From the NCBI RefSeq assembly GCF_019059575.1, contig NW_024882025.1, forward strand, positions 372,001 to 436,000: DNA of 64,000 nt. The letters run 5' to 3'. The stretch is from Amphibalanus amphitrite (Eukaryota; Arthropoda; Thecostraca; Balanomorpha; Balanidae). The notes under the pieces were generated by a model. It saw only the letters and a program-made list of their open reading frames with translations. It was not told the origin of the DNA and searched no databases. Position 1 is the first letter of the stretch; each line of letters starts with the position of its first letter. This document shows positions 1-12,400 of the stretch, in pieces. The translations under genes and the position numbers were made by a program.

Positions 1-386
1 CTGCAATCATCTCAACTCCAATCTGAGGTGAGCGGTAACGCCCCGCGACGCCGGTAATCGTCGACAATTAGCCGCCTCCACGACACGACACCCTGCGCTG
101 CCCGTCGGCCGGCGCGGCGGTCGGAGCCGCCGCCGCCGCCGCCGGCGCAGGACGCCCAACATGGCCGCGCAAAAACGAGCGCAAAAAACGCCTGCAAAAA
201 GGTGCGTTTCGGCGTTGGCCGCGCGCGCGTGACCCACCGGCGCCCCGCGGCACCCGGACGAGCAGACGCAAGAAGCGGCGGCCGCCGGCGGACGCAGGCT
301 GTACAAGTCCTTCGACAGAAAATCGCCCCGAAAAAGTGGTCGCTAGTGCGTGTGAGGCTGGGGAGTGAGCCGTCCGAGGGCGAGTT
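1..386 (+). promoter_or_regulatory. rn: CpG-rich promoter and 5' leader of the zinc-finger gene
   Basis: This stretch is very GC-rich, with many CpG dinucleotides and GCC/GCG runs around 120-150. It sits directly upstream of the first in-frame ATG at 387, which fits a TATA-less CpG-type promoter and 5' untranslated leader. Short A-runs punctuate the GC-rich DNA (170-200, 320-335). The open frames on both strands here are what GC-rich DNA gives by chance. The transcription start cannot be placed from sequence alone. Confidence 0.45.
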
Positions 387-488
387 ATGGCCGAGGGAGG
401 TGTTATGTGGTCCGAGGATTACCAGCAGGAGGTGTGGCAGCAACCCGCCGTTCAGGAGCAGGAGCGGGGCGGACAGACGCCACCGGAG
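387..488 (+). CDS. rn: rn exon 1 (probable first coding exon)
   Basis: The ATG at 387 opens a 34-residue stretch beginning MAEGGVMWSEDYQQ, acidic and Gln-rich, just below a CpG-rich leader. A donor follows at 489 (GAG|GTACGG), and a second usable donor at 498 (AGA|GTAAGC) would add three codons. Both leave phase 0, which matches the exon at 16572. No homolog of this short N-terminus is known to me, so the call rests on ATG, CpG context, donor and phase. Confidence 0.5.
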
Positions 489-3400
489 GTACGGAGAGTA
501 AGCCTCCTGGGTCACACGGACCGTGAGTGGTGGTTGGCTCCCATGAGGATAAAAAGAGTGGTCTATCCGCTGCATCGATGTGCACTTTTGCAGGTTTTCC
601 CCAGAAGTCCACCTTGAGCAGCTTTGTCAATAACCCATGGAGCTGCCGGTTCCGTCCTAAAAGTCATGGTTATTTCACGGTGCTGCGCGCTCAGACCCTT
701 GTGATATCCCCACTGGTTTTCTGAGGGTGATAGGGGCTAATTCGAGAACCATTAGCCACTTTTGAGAACGACCTGATCGTCCAGAGCCGACTAGGGTTAA
801 TGCTTTCAATCTATATGGGATGCCTGTCGAATGCGAACTTAGGAATACATACAAGTGTGATGTTGCGCATGGGGCACATCCGTAGGAACTAGGAACGCAC
901 GATTTACAGGTATTCGTTCCTTTCTTTTCACTTTTTACCATTGATAAGGGTTTTTGCAAACATGGAGGAGCAATGCAAACGTATCATGCATAGATGCAGG
1001 GTTGCTGTTCAGTCTGAACAACACCGGCGAAAACGAATCACCAGCAGATGAGCGAAGAAGAAGGGCAACTCTTCAATCACAACAAAAGGCGGTGCAATTG
1101 ACATCTCGTTGAACCTCCAACCCAAAATAAGATGACAAATGTAGGAAAGCCTCATGCTCAGTCCATAACAAGTAACTAGTAAGTTGCTAATGCTGACCCC
1201 AGTCTCAGTTTCGCCCCTGGCGACGACCGTCGGTGCTGCCTGGCGACCGTTGGCCTCTTCCCACGGTGACGTCACACGGGCTGCCATATGGGTGGTTTTT
1301 GTCCCGGTGACACAAATTCCTTCGGATCGTGTGACACGCGGCCTTCAGCCGGCAATGACAGTGGTATGCGCGGTGATCATTGAACATCGTTGGCCCCGTA
1401 TGAAAACCAGGCCAACGGGGAACAGTATCATGCAATTATAAAGAGCAATGACTACCAGCAAACCTCCACCGTATAGATTTGGATAACATATGAACGGTTC
1501 TTTTTTGTATTACCTACTAAACCCATTCAAAAGACAAATTTTGGTACATTATCTGCTAGACAATGCCATGAACGCAACCTGTTCAAGAAATCACACTACT
1601 TTCAGTTTGCATCGTTTTACACTGACCTTTTCTGTCGACACGTAGCGGTTCATTCTGCCGTCCGTGCTGAGTAGAGCAGCCGGAAGCGTTTGACCATGCC
1701 ATCAGAGACGGCCGAACCGAGAACAGCGCTCAGCCTCTTGGGGTCATTTGAGCCTCTCTGCTGAAATTTTCCGAGTTGTCGGACCGAACAGCCGAGGCTG
1801 AGCTGCCGCACGACTCACTCGCACGATTTCGATCCATCTGCCGAGAAAATGGAGGAAAGACTTTTGTCATCGCCAGCATCATTTTCCAACAAAGGAAACA
1901 ACAGCTACCTGTAGCGATGACTGTTGGCGAACGATATTTGTCACAAGGTCAGTTTCAGTCTCATCACTATCACATTCACTAACCTTCACTGCTTGCGTAT
2001 AAAAGATACATACATGCATAAGGGTGCTAGCTGCTAGGTATGCATTTCAATTTTGTGGTCGGACCCCTTCATCCCAATAGTTAAAACCGTGCGGGTTCGC
2101 TGCACCAAGGTCGCATTGGGTCGTTGGAGCTTTTGATCAATAACTCCCGGTCAGGATGAGTAAGCACGTCGAAAAAGGTAGGTGCCAAGAAATTCAGAAT
2201 TTTAACTTGTTCTGGTCCGCTTTTGGCAAAGGTAGCGTTTCACCAAAAACCGGACCTCAGTCAAGGGTTTCCCACTCGAACACTCGGGTGCACTCGGTCT
2301 AAGGCTGACAACTCGATCGTTCCGACAGCTGACAACTATAATGTCCGTCAATCTAGCAGTGGATTTTTATTTGTGAATCTGCTGCTGGCGGTTATACGTC
2401 CGGACGGGCTGAATATACTGCTCTGGCAGCAGATTCGTCATTCGTCGAATGTCTGTCTGTCTTATACAAGCAGCAGATTCAGAAATTCGCTGGCCCCGGA
2501 TATGCTGCTAATAGCTGCGGGTTCGTCGAACGTTTGTCTACTAGCAGTAGATTCGGACCGATAGATACCGTGACAATTGATACCGCAGAGGAGCCGCGCG
2601 GCAGCATATTCGCCAGTCTGCTGCTGAGAATGGATATGTTCGATTCTGCTGCTGCCCGCGATAGATTCGGGCAGATTCGGGCAAAACGATTCAGTTGAAC
2701 ATCTTTACGTACGGTCGGCTCTGCCCGCGGGGAGGCGACTAGCGGTGCTTATTCCACCCGTCATATTATTTAACTGTACCGTGGCGGCGGTTACAGTCAT
2801 TATGTTTCCTGTCTATCTACTGGTGTTTCTTTTGTTTCGTGTATTTTTATTTAATTAGTTTGATTTTAGACACGACGCTTTAATTTAAGCGAATTCCTTA
2901 TGCGTCTGTCTGCAGCATGTTAAAAAGCTATGTCTTACAAAGTGTTTAATAAACTGGTTGATGATGATGAAGTGCCTGTCCACCGTTGGAATATCCATTT
3001 CAATGTCAACTGTTGAATTCGCGATTCGCGAAATGGAATTCAGTAGTGGATAGTAGAAGTGGCCCCTAGGAATAACGAATCTGACGGTATTATTTGATTT
3101 TCATATCCACAATTTTTTCATATCAAATGAAAATATGTGGTAACTATATGAAGATTCGGTGAACACCTCCATTTTCAGCAGCAGATTTACGAGTATGCTG
3201 CTGTGCGTCTCCACGGCGCAATTAACCCGCGCATAGCTGTGGGAAGCCTCTACAGAGCCCCCTCCCGTTTTTCTGCAATAACTTCCAAACCACTTGACGT
3301 ATCGACGCGCCAAACTTTCAGTACCTTCGGCTGCATCAATTTGACACCTTATATTCAAATTTGAACTTCGTAGCTACCATAGGTCGGCCGGAAATGACGT

Positions 3401-6400
3401 CAGAGTGACATCATGTTCGGCCGATTTCGACGCAAAACATTGAACCACGGCAATCGCTCCCAAGAGCTCAGTTTTTAAGCTAGATCCAATTTCTTTGCAT
3501 GAAAGGACTCAGAATTGACTGCGCTATCAAACTGCTATCTCGGATTTTCAAAATCTCGAAAATTTCGAAAATTTTATATAATAATATTCAAAATTTATAT
3601 TTCTATATTTTTTCGAAAAATTTTGATTTTTCGGAAAAACCGGAACATATGTGACAGAATGCACGCTTATGACTAACTCTAGAAAGTTTTAGTTAAATAT
3701 CTTCAAAAATGGCCAAGTTATACGCATTATTGTAAAAAGTTCACAATTATTTATTTTTCAAATCAATTTTTCCGCACGTATGTACATCGTACACCAATAT
3801 AAATAGCACCATCGTGTTCCTGAGCTCAAACTGCATCCAATAGACAACTTTTATTGTTGAAAAATTTAAACTTCAAAATTTGACCTTTTTTGACCTGAAA
3901 GTAACCTGACCTAAGCTAAATTCGACTCAAAATGACCTCGAATGACACAGACGACATCAAATTCGAAATCTATGACCTAAATGGACCATAAAACATGTGT
4001 CACGTGACCGACGCATGATATAATATTTCCGTAACCTGTGATGACCTGACCCTGACCTGAAAATCAAAGTACAAGTTTGGTACCCTCAAGGTATCTAGAG
4101 CATCTGTTCACGAGTGTGTAAACCAAAAATGAACCTGATCTGACTTGTAAGACGGCGGCCAGAGCCCAAAATGTGAACAAGCCGAAATGCTAATAATTTT
4201 TACTTTGACCTGACCTGTGACGTCATCGGTGACCTTGAGGTAAATGAAATTAGGTTTCGCTCGACAGTTTTTCCGGGGCTATCAGACGCCGTTTGAATTT
4301 TGACGATCGGCCCAATAGTTTCGGAGTTAGGAGGGGGGGGGGCTATGGAGAGCCCCCCCCCCCCCCAGTAGGGCGTGTTATACGCACACCCCAGTAGGGC
4401 GCGGGTTAACCCGCGCCCTGGTGGGGTCTGTTTATAACGCGACGGTGGGGGGGGGGGGGCTATTTTTTGCCCCCCCCCCCCCTCGTATCTCCGAAACTAC
4501 TGGACGGATCCGCAAAATTCAAACGGCGTTCGAAAGGCCTGTCAAATTTGTTGAAGGAAACCAAATTTCATTTACATCGGGGTCACCGATGACGTCACAG
4601 GTCAGGTCAAAGATGAAATGTTTCACCGTTCACGGGTCTGCTAGGGAATGCGCTATAACACCGAGGAAAACGCATTTTGTCGATAATCAGCGATAGGGCG
4701 TCAGTTGCCTAGTAGATATGTTGCTATTAGAGGTCACTGACAATACCAGGTCAGGTCACAGGTCAGGTCACCAAGGGTCACAGGTCAGGTCACATGAGCC
4801 CAACTTTACTAAGGTTGTGTCACATGTTTTATGGCCAATTTTTCATTTCCAACTCAATGGTGTTGGTTATAAGACTATCAGGTACGGCTTAGGTCACTTT
4901 CTGGTGAAGTTCAGGTCAAGGTCAGGTCAAGGTCAGGCCAAAAAAGGTCAAATTTTAAAGTTGATAGTTTTGCATAAAATGGGTATCAATTCGATGCAGC
5001 TCGTCACGGGGAGTCTAATAGTGGTCTTTGTTTTGCGCTACGTGGTCTAGAATTGCTAAAAAAATTGAGTTTGAAAATTTGACGTCGTCAATTTTGAACA
5101 GTTTTTTCGCTATAACTTCGCCAAAAATAGAGGTATCAATCTCAAATTTGGTATGTGGATGGAAGGTGGTAAGGACTGTCACATATATTCCGTTTTTTTT
5201 TTGCGAAATTCAGAAAACTTTTTGGATTTTTCGATTATTATATCCAAAAAAAATTATTTTTTGATTTTTGGGGTTCCAAATCCTAAAATTTCAAAAATCC
5301 GAGATAGTAGTTTTGTAGCCCTGTTGATTCTACAGCTTTTATGTCTTTATCATTTTTCTGTATTTGCAAAGCTATAGGCCTGACAGCTCTTCCCGCGAAA
5401 CCCTTTTTTGGGTCGAAAACGGCAGAACATGACGTCACTCTGACGTCATTTCCGGCCAACCTATCATAGCCTTTGGAAAAACAAATTTTTGGTCACAATG
5501 TGTAAAATTGATGTCCGGGAGGGTACTGAAAGTTTGGTGACGATCGGCGCAGTGGTTCTGGAGATATATCGAAAAGTCTGGAGGGGGGGGGGGGGCAAAA
5601 AATAGCCCCCCACCAGGTCGCGGGTTAAGCAATGTTTCAGGGGCCTCACCCAAATATTTGGAATCCAAATTCAAACACGGAACGTTTGCTTATAACAGCT
5701 AAAGCAATATGAATCTCTGAATAAACGTTTGGTTACCATTATTGGCAAAGAATAGGACGACGAAATAAACCCTTTGGATTTGTTTATAAATGTACCATTA
5801 AACTTGGAGCTCAATGTATGATTTTTGAACGTTACATTTGCCATCCCGTCCCTGATAATAATAAGAAATTTCGGCAACACTTCCTGTGTCATTTAAGGCT
5901 TACAAACGCAAAAAAATGCACCGTGACGGGAGGAGAATGTCTCGCTCAACATGTCACTAAACATGTCAATTGATAATCGCTCAAATTGATGATCGCTCAA
6001 ATTGATAATCGCTGAAAAGACAGTCGCTGAAAATGGTTCGCTCAATAGGCGTTCGCTCAACCGACACTCGCTCTAAGTCGCTCGCACCACTTTGACCTGA
6101 CCTGTGAGCTGTGACATTATCGGTGACCTCGAGATCAGTAAAATTAGGTTTCGCTCGGCATCAGACGCCCATGTTCAGGGCTATCAGACGCCATTTGAAT
6201 TTTGACGATCAGTCCGGTAGTTTCGGAAAAAGGGTGGGCTCTGTTCTGCATAGAGCCAACCCCCCCCCCCCCCCCCCAAGTCAGCTGCGCTATGGAAAAT
6301 ACCCCAATCATGCGCGGATTAATTGCCTACGGTATCGGCCCGAATTTGCTGCTAGTAGACATACATTCGGCGAATCCGCTGCCCGTTATAAGCAGCATAC

Positions 6401-9400
6401 ATAAAGGTCCGGCCGAATGTCTGACTGACTTGAAGTGACAGCAGCAGGTTTGCGGATATCAATCTGCTTTTAGATTGAGGGACATTGACACCTATCGGTT
6501 TCGCCGCATCCAAACTACTGGCTGCTGGAACCTTTAGATATATGGAGCCCAATAAGAGCATCAAGAGCTGTTCTCGTTTCTTTTCTTTCTTTCTTTTGTT
6601 AATTAGGTGCTTCGGTCCAATCGGACCATTGCGCACCAAGCTGTTTCGATCAGTTGCTATCTAGTATCCACGCAACCGACGAACATCGATGTCCGAAAGA
6701 ACTAAGCCCCTGCTTCTAGCGCCACCTACAAAACCACTAGTTCGGAGCCTGACCGTAGACGGCAGCACGAAGCTGCCTAGCACAAGAAGATGTCTGAGTA
6801 AACGATTACGTGACCAAAGATCGTAAGACAAAAGATCGTATGGAAAAATATCGTACGAAAATGATCGTAAGATAAAGATCGTATGTTGTAAAAGATCGTA
6901 CGGTAAAAAGATCGTAAGCAAAAGATCGTAAAGCAATTGATCGTATGCAAAAGATCGTACGAAAATGATCGTAAGATAAAGATCGTATGTTGTAAAAGAT
7001 CGCACGACAAAAAGATCGTAAGCAAAAGATCGTAAAGCAATTGATCGTATGAAAAAGATCGTAGGAAAATGATCGTAAGATAAATATCGTATGTCGCAAA
7101 AGATCGTACGACCAAGGATCGTAAGCAAAAGATCGCAAAGCAATGGATCGTACAAAAAAGATCGTAGGAAAATGATCGTAAGATAAAGATCGTATGTTGT
7201 AAAAGATCGTTCGACAAAAGATCGTAAAGTTACGTTCGTAAAGTAAATAATTACGAGCGAGCGAGCGCAGCGAGCGAAGTGAGTCTTTTCAATATAACGG
7301 AAAAATCTCAGTATGAGCGGCCCGGCCCGGCCTGTAACGCTTTTGAGAGGCTTATATCTCAGCAACCGCTGGACCGATTGGCCTGCGGTCTTTTTTGTTG
7401 GGTAGCCCCATCCCTTCTACCCCGTAATTGACTACTTTTGATACATTTCAGTGACCGTCGTGGCACGTGCCACGTGAAAAGTCAAAGGTGTTCAAGCTGT
7501 TTTGCAAAAGTAGTGATTTTGAGAGGCTCATATCTCAGCAGGCGCTTGGGCGATTGGCTTGCGGTAATTTTTGTAGGGTAGCAGCATCCCTTCTACCAAA
7601 AATAGGATACTCTCGATGCATGTGGGTCACCCCAAGTGCACGTGCAAAATACAATAATAAGAGGTGTCAAATTTGTTCCCATTTTAATAACTCGGTAATT
7701 ACTGGGGCGATTTCGCTGAAACTTGGCATACAAGTAGGCACCCACCAGACAATGCATTCCCATGTGTTGCGGTTAAGGTGCTACTGCACGTGCGCACGTG
7801 CAGGGGGCGCTTCCAGATCTCGAGAACGGCTGGGCCGATTGCCCTCAAATTTGGTACACGGTTGGGGACCAGTTAGTAGGGTGCCGTGCAAAAGTCAGTT
7901 TGGACCCCGTTTGCACGTGCGCACGTGCAGAATGTCGCTTCCAGATCTCAGGAACGGCTGGGCCGATTGCGTTCAAATTTGGTGCACCGCTAGCGACCGG
8001 TTGGAAGGGTGCTATGCGCAAGCCCGTTGGAAGTACCCTCTCGCCCTTCCGCACTTGCAGGGCTCACTATCTCGCTCGCTCGTTCTTCGCCCAAAAGGCG
8101 TTTTACTGGTCGTATAGAATAGTGTTTTTACGAGCGAGCAAGCGCAGCGAGGGAAGCGAAGTCTTTTGAATATAACGGGAAAATCTCAGTATGAGCGGCC
8201 CGGCCCGGCCCGGCCTGTAACGCTTTTGAGAGGCTTATATCTCAGCAACCGGTGAACCGATTGGCCTGCAGTCTTTTTTTGCTGGGTAGCCCCATCCATC
8301 CCTTCTTCCCCGTAATTGACTACTTTTGATACATCTCAGTGGCCGTCGTGGCACGTGCCACGTGAGAAGTCAAGGGTGTTCAAGCAGTTTTGCAAAAGTA
8401 ATTATTTTGAGAGGCCCATATCTCAGCAGCGGCTTGAGCGATTGTCTTGCGGTAATTTTTATAGGGTAGCTGCATCTCTTCCACCAAAGGTCGGATACCC
8501 TTGATCTATGTGAGTGACCCCCAATGCACGTGCAAAATACAAAAAGAAGAGGTGCCAAATTTGTTCCCATTTCAGTAACTCTGTAATTACTGGGGCGATT
8601 TCAAACCAATGACGGACAATTGACATCTTTAACCGGCCTTCGATAACAATGACTCCTATAACTAGGATTGGATTGAAACTAGGAGCCTATAACTAGGAGA
8701 ATTGCGACTTCGATAGTGATAACGCGATAAACATCTGTTGATGACTTGTAAAGCGATGACGATTCAATATGAAAATGTAACAGTGTGAAGGAAAAAGTAT
8801 TTTTAACGCCGTTTACTTCAGCCGCTTAAGCAACATTTTAACCTTCCAGGCGTTGGGGGGTGGGGGTGGGGGTGGGGGTTGGGGGGAAACATGGGTTTAG
8901 TTGTATTCACTTCAAACAGGTACATGAAAACGGCAGCACATACATTCATTTATTCGGCACATATACAACGCGTTGCTTTTAGGTGTCATTGAGCCATCTA
9001 AGCTCTGAAATAACATCAATGTATGGTCGAGCTTGCCACTTACTACGCGAACACAGAAATTGATAAGCTTTGTATGCGCTGGAGTTGGGCTGCACCATGT
9101 GAATACCATATTTTGACTGTACGATCTTTATCTCATACGATCATTTGGCGTACGATCATTTTCCTTGACGATCTTTAGCGAATACGATCTTTTGTCTATA
9201 CGAGCATTATGTCGTACGATCTTTATCCATTACGACTTTTTGGCATACGAGCATTTTCCTTGACGATCTTCAGCGAATACGATCTTTTGTCCATACGATC
9301 ATTATGTCGTACGATCTTTATCCATTACGACTTTTTGGCATACGATCATTTTCCTTGACGATCTTTAGCGAATGCGATCTTTTGTCTATACGAGCATTAG

Positions 9401-12400
9401 GTATGTCGTACGATCTTTATCCATTACGATATTTTGCATACGATCAACTGCCTACGATCTTCTGCCATACGATCTTCTGCTTTACGATCTTTTGTCCGGT
9501 TACCGAGTAAACATGTATGCATTTTTATAGGCCCGTTGGCCGTCGGGTTGATGACTATGGCTGCCGGTCGGCTGCTCATACAATGGTAACATTGAATTAC
9601 GAATATGTAAATGGTGGCTGTGGGCAAAGAGGTTGGCCCGTTCGCTTGGTGCTAGGTTATGTCCTACTTCCCTCCCTAGGTGGCGCCAGCAGTGAGCGCC
9701 TGAAGGGATGCTGTGCCGCAAGGCTCCGTGCTTGATGTATAATGGATTATGTTGTTTCGCCCTCGGTACTTAAATAGAACAGTAATTTAGTACTCAACGA
9801 TGCCCGGAGGTCCGATGAAGGCACTTCAAGTCTCGATTTTTTTTAGTCGCAGTGCCGTGATCGGTTGAGGGAAGACACGTAGGTGATACCCACTTGGCAC
9901 TTACTTATTCCTAAAATAATTGGTGTGTCGCATGATTGAGTGTAACAAGTTACGGCCCATACGCCTAGCTCAAAAGTTGCTCCAAACACGGCATTGTTAG
10001 TTTATCATTAGGCATAAGTTATAGCTCCTACCTATGTATCTAAATACCTAAAGATAAAAACAGAATGTCGTCTGCGCTCGGATGCTGACCTTTCAGTTCG
10101 CTTTAACTATATACATTTTTTAGTTGCCCTTTGGACCTATTTAGCCACCATTTAACCTTTGTGGCGCATTGCGGCAGTGAACCAAATAAACTGGCCTTGA
10201 CCTATAGAGAGCTTCCTATTTCCCGAGCAAAAACCCTGGCAAAATACAAGCGAGGTTCTTGTTCCATTGACCTTCAATAGCTCATTTCATATTTTTGACA
10301 GTAATAGCCGTTTTTCTGTCACGTTACCTACGCTCTCCTGTACGGCGAAGCGGATCTGTTTTGTGCTAGTTCTTGTGCTGAGCCGTGCCAGTTTTTCCAT
10401 GGCTGACGACTACGCATAACGGGGCATTGACTGCGAGTACTACGCTCTGGAAAGCCGCTCTTTCTCCCCAGCAAAAAACTGACAATATCAGGACTAATTT
10501 ACGACAATCCCGAGGCTTTGCGAAATTAGAACACGTATGCAGAACAACGCCACAAAATAGGAACCAACACTGCATCTACTCTGCTCAGGAAGCAGTGATA
10601 AAAGAGCCACTCATGAGACCGTATCTTATACGGCACACAAAGGCATTCATTGAGCACTTTTAACGTTCATATGCGAGAGTTCATCAGCTAAAGAACTATG
10701 GCGTGCTCTCTCCACATAAGCCCCTTTGTTTCCGATTCAATTTTTCGTTTCACTCTTCATTCACCCTTTTACCCCGTTCACTACACCTGCACAACCTGAC
10801 AAAGTCCACTGACCCTGGCGCGCGAACAGCTCACGCACAAAAACGCGCACAAAAACGGGCTCTGGTACGCTGGAATGTCGCCTGTTCGCGGGGGCGCATC
10901 CCTCGACCAGGCCGGCACCTCACCGTCCCATGCATGTGGCTTCAGCTACAACCTGCACGGTCGGTGTCGTAGGCTGAGGTACGTACAATTCTCAGTGATC
11001 AGAGTCTGTGCTCAGAAAGGAACCGTTTTCGGTTCTAGACTACTTTCCCCAGCCGAAGGGAGGGGACGCTGGTTGTCCACTCCTTGACGCTTTTCCGCGA
11101 TTTTTTTTTTAGAAAGCATTAGCGATAGAGATATGAAAGTTGGTAAACATGACCTTCGATTCAAGCCGAATGGCGTGAAAATAGTCACATTTTCCGTTCA
11201 CTGGTCTTTTCCTCATAAGTGAGCCTCGGCGAGGCTAAAAATGGTCGTAACTTTGCATGAGTTAGCTTTGACGTAGACTTCACCCGGTGTCAATTCTCAA
11301 GTTGACCGTTGAACTGATAAGTAGTGCCGTTTAGGGTTTAGGGTCAACCGCTGACTTTAGACTGTGAACTGACCTTAGAGCCTAGAGGTGACAGGATGAC
11401 CTGAGACCTAAAAGTTTTTGTCTCGTTATTTCTTCTTGTAGCAACACAATGCCCATTTATTTCTTTTGTCAAAGCTCTAGCTCAGTTAGCAGGACATCGA
11501 CGAGGGATTTTTATCTATCATAATGTTGTCCAGTTCTCCCCACCCTCCCCCCCCAATCTCCCGTGCCAGCTGGGCCGGATATATCAATACCTATGTAGAT
11601 GACCGATGGGCTCGGAACTCAATGAGTGCTAATTTTCTGCCCAACATAATCCATATTCAGGCTTGTTGTGCGAGTCCAACTGAGAAAACCAAAACCTCTA
11701 TCTTCTCGCCCCACCAAAAGCGTTCACTTGACTGGGCCTGGCCACTGGCCAGGACTGACCAAATACACTCGTCTCGCGGCGCGGAGCTGCTACGTATTAC
11801 AGCGACACCTACAGTAAATGTTCACCCCTTGGCAGCGCCATCTACAGTAGATGGCGGTGCAGCAGACGGCAGGACACCGAGGAAACCAAGCTCCTAGTTC
11901 ACGTCCCTCCCGCTAGGTGGTCATCAGCTTTTTTACGCCGGACAAGTGTCCTACGGAGAAATAGACTGGCTGTCTACCTGAGCCGCGCGAAGTGTAGGGA
12001 AAGGGTTTCATGCGCCTTTCCTAAGAATTTTGTCTGAATTTCTACAAAAAGGTATTTGCGGTTTGCAAATATTTTTTTTTTCACACACATGAATACGATG
12101 TCAATTGTCAACCCTACTTGACATGAGGTCAGGTCAGGTCACTTAAGTGACCTCACAAAATAAGATGAAATGCTCGTTTCAGTCAAAAACTGAATAATTT
12201 CATTACACCATTAACTTTGGTTACGAATGACGTGCACGAATCGTATACCTATCTGCTTTTTACATTGATGATCCAGGGTCAGGACAAATGAGAAACTCCT
12301 CGTTGTAGATTGATCGATAACAAAATGATGCTCTGCCTCTTTCGGGTAAAAAACATGCTAGCGTGGTATCGCTAACAAGGTGTTTAATGAGCGTTAAATT

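Larger units (their letters stand above)
6804..9504. mobile_element. Foldback-type element with tandem-array inverted ends
   Basis: The element is 2.7 kb. Its two ends are inverted arrays of GATCGTA units (6804-7235 and 9118-9504). The left array is built of about four 104-bp higher-order units; the right array has units of 95-99 bp. The outermost bases are related inverted repeats (GATTACGTGACCAAAGATCG left; GGTAACCGGACAAAAGATCG from the right). The 8-bp sequence GAGTAAAC flanks both sides (6796-6803 and 9505-9512), which is a target-site duplication. Long inverted repeats made of tandem subrepeats define foldback elements. No transposase is visible inside. Confidence 0.75.

Noticed and set aside
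4718..5050. 110-codon open frame with a homolog at 49416-49640
   Set aside because: The likeness is due to DNA homology between element copies A2 and B; the frame is short, starts and ends at no conserved site and has no domain.
6661..7365. 234-codon minus-strand open frame rich in RSF/YDL
   Set aside because: It is the translation of the GATCGTA tandem array; the period lacks in-frame stops by accident and all three minus frames give similar peptides.
11327..11341. TTTAGGGTTTAGGG telomere-like stretch
   Set aside because: Only two units, of the plant type rather than arthropod TTAGG; chance is enough.
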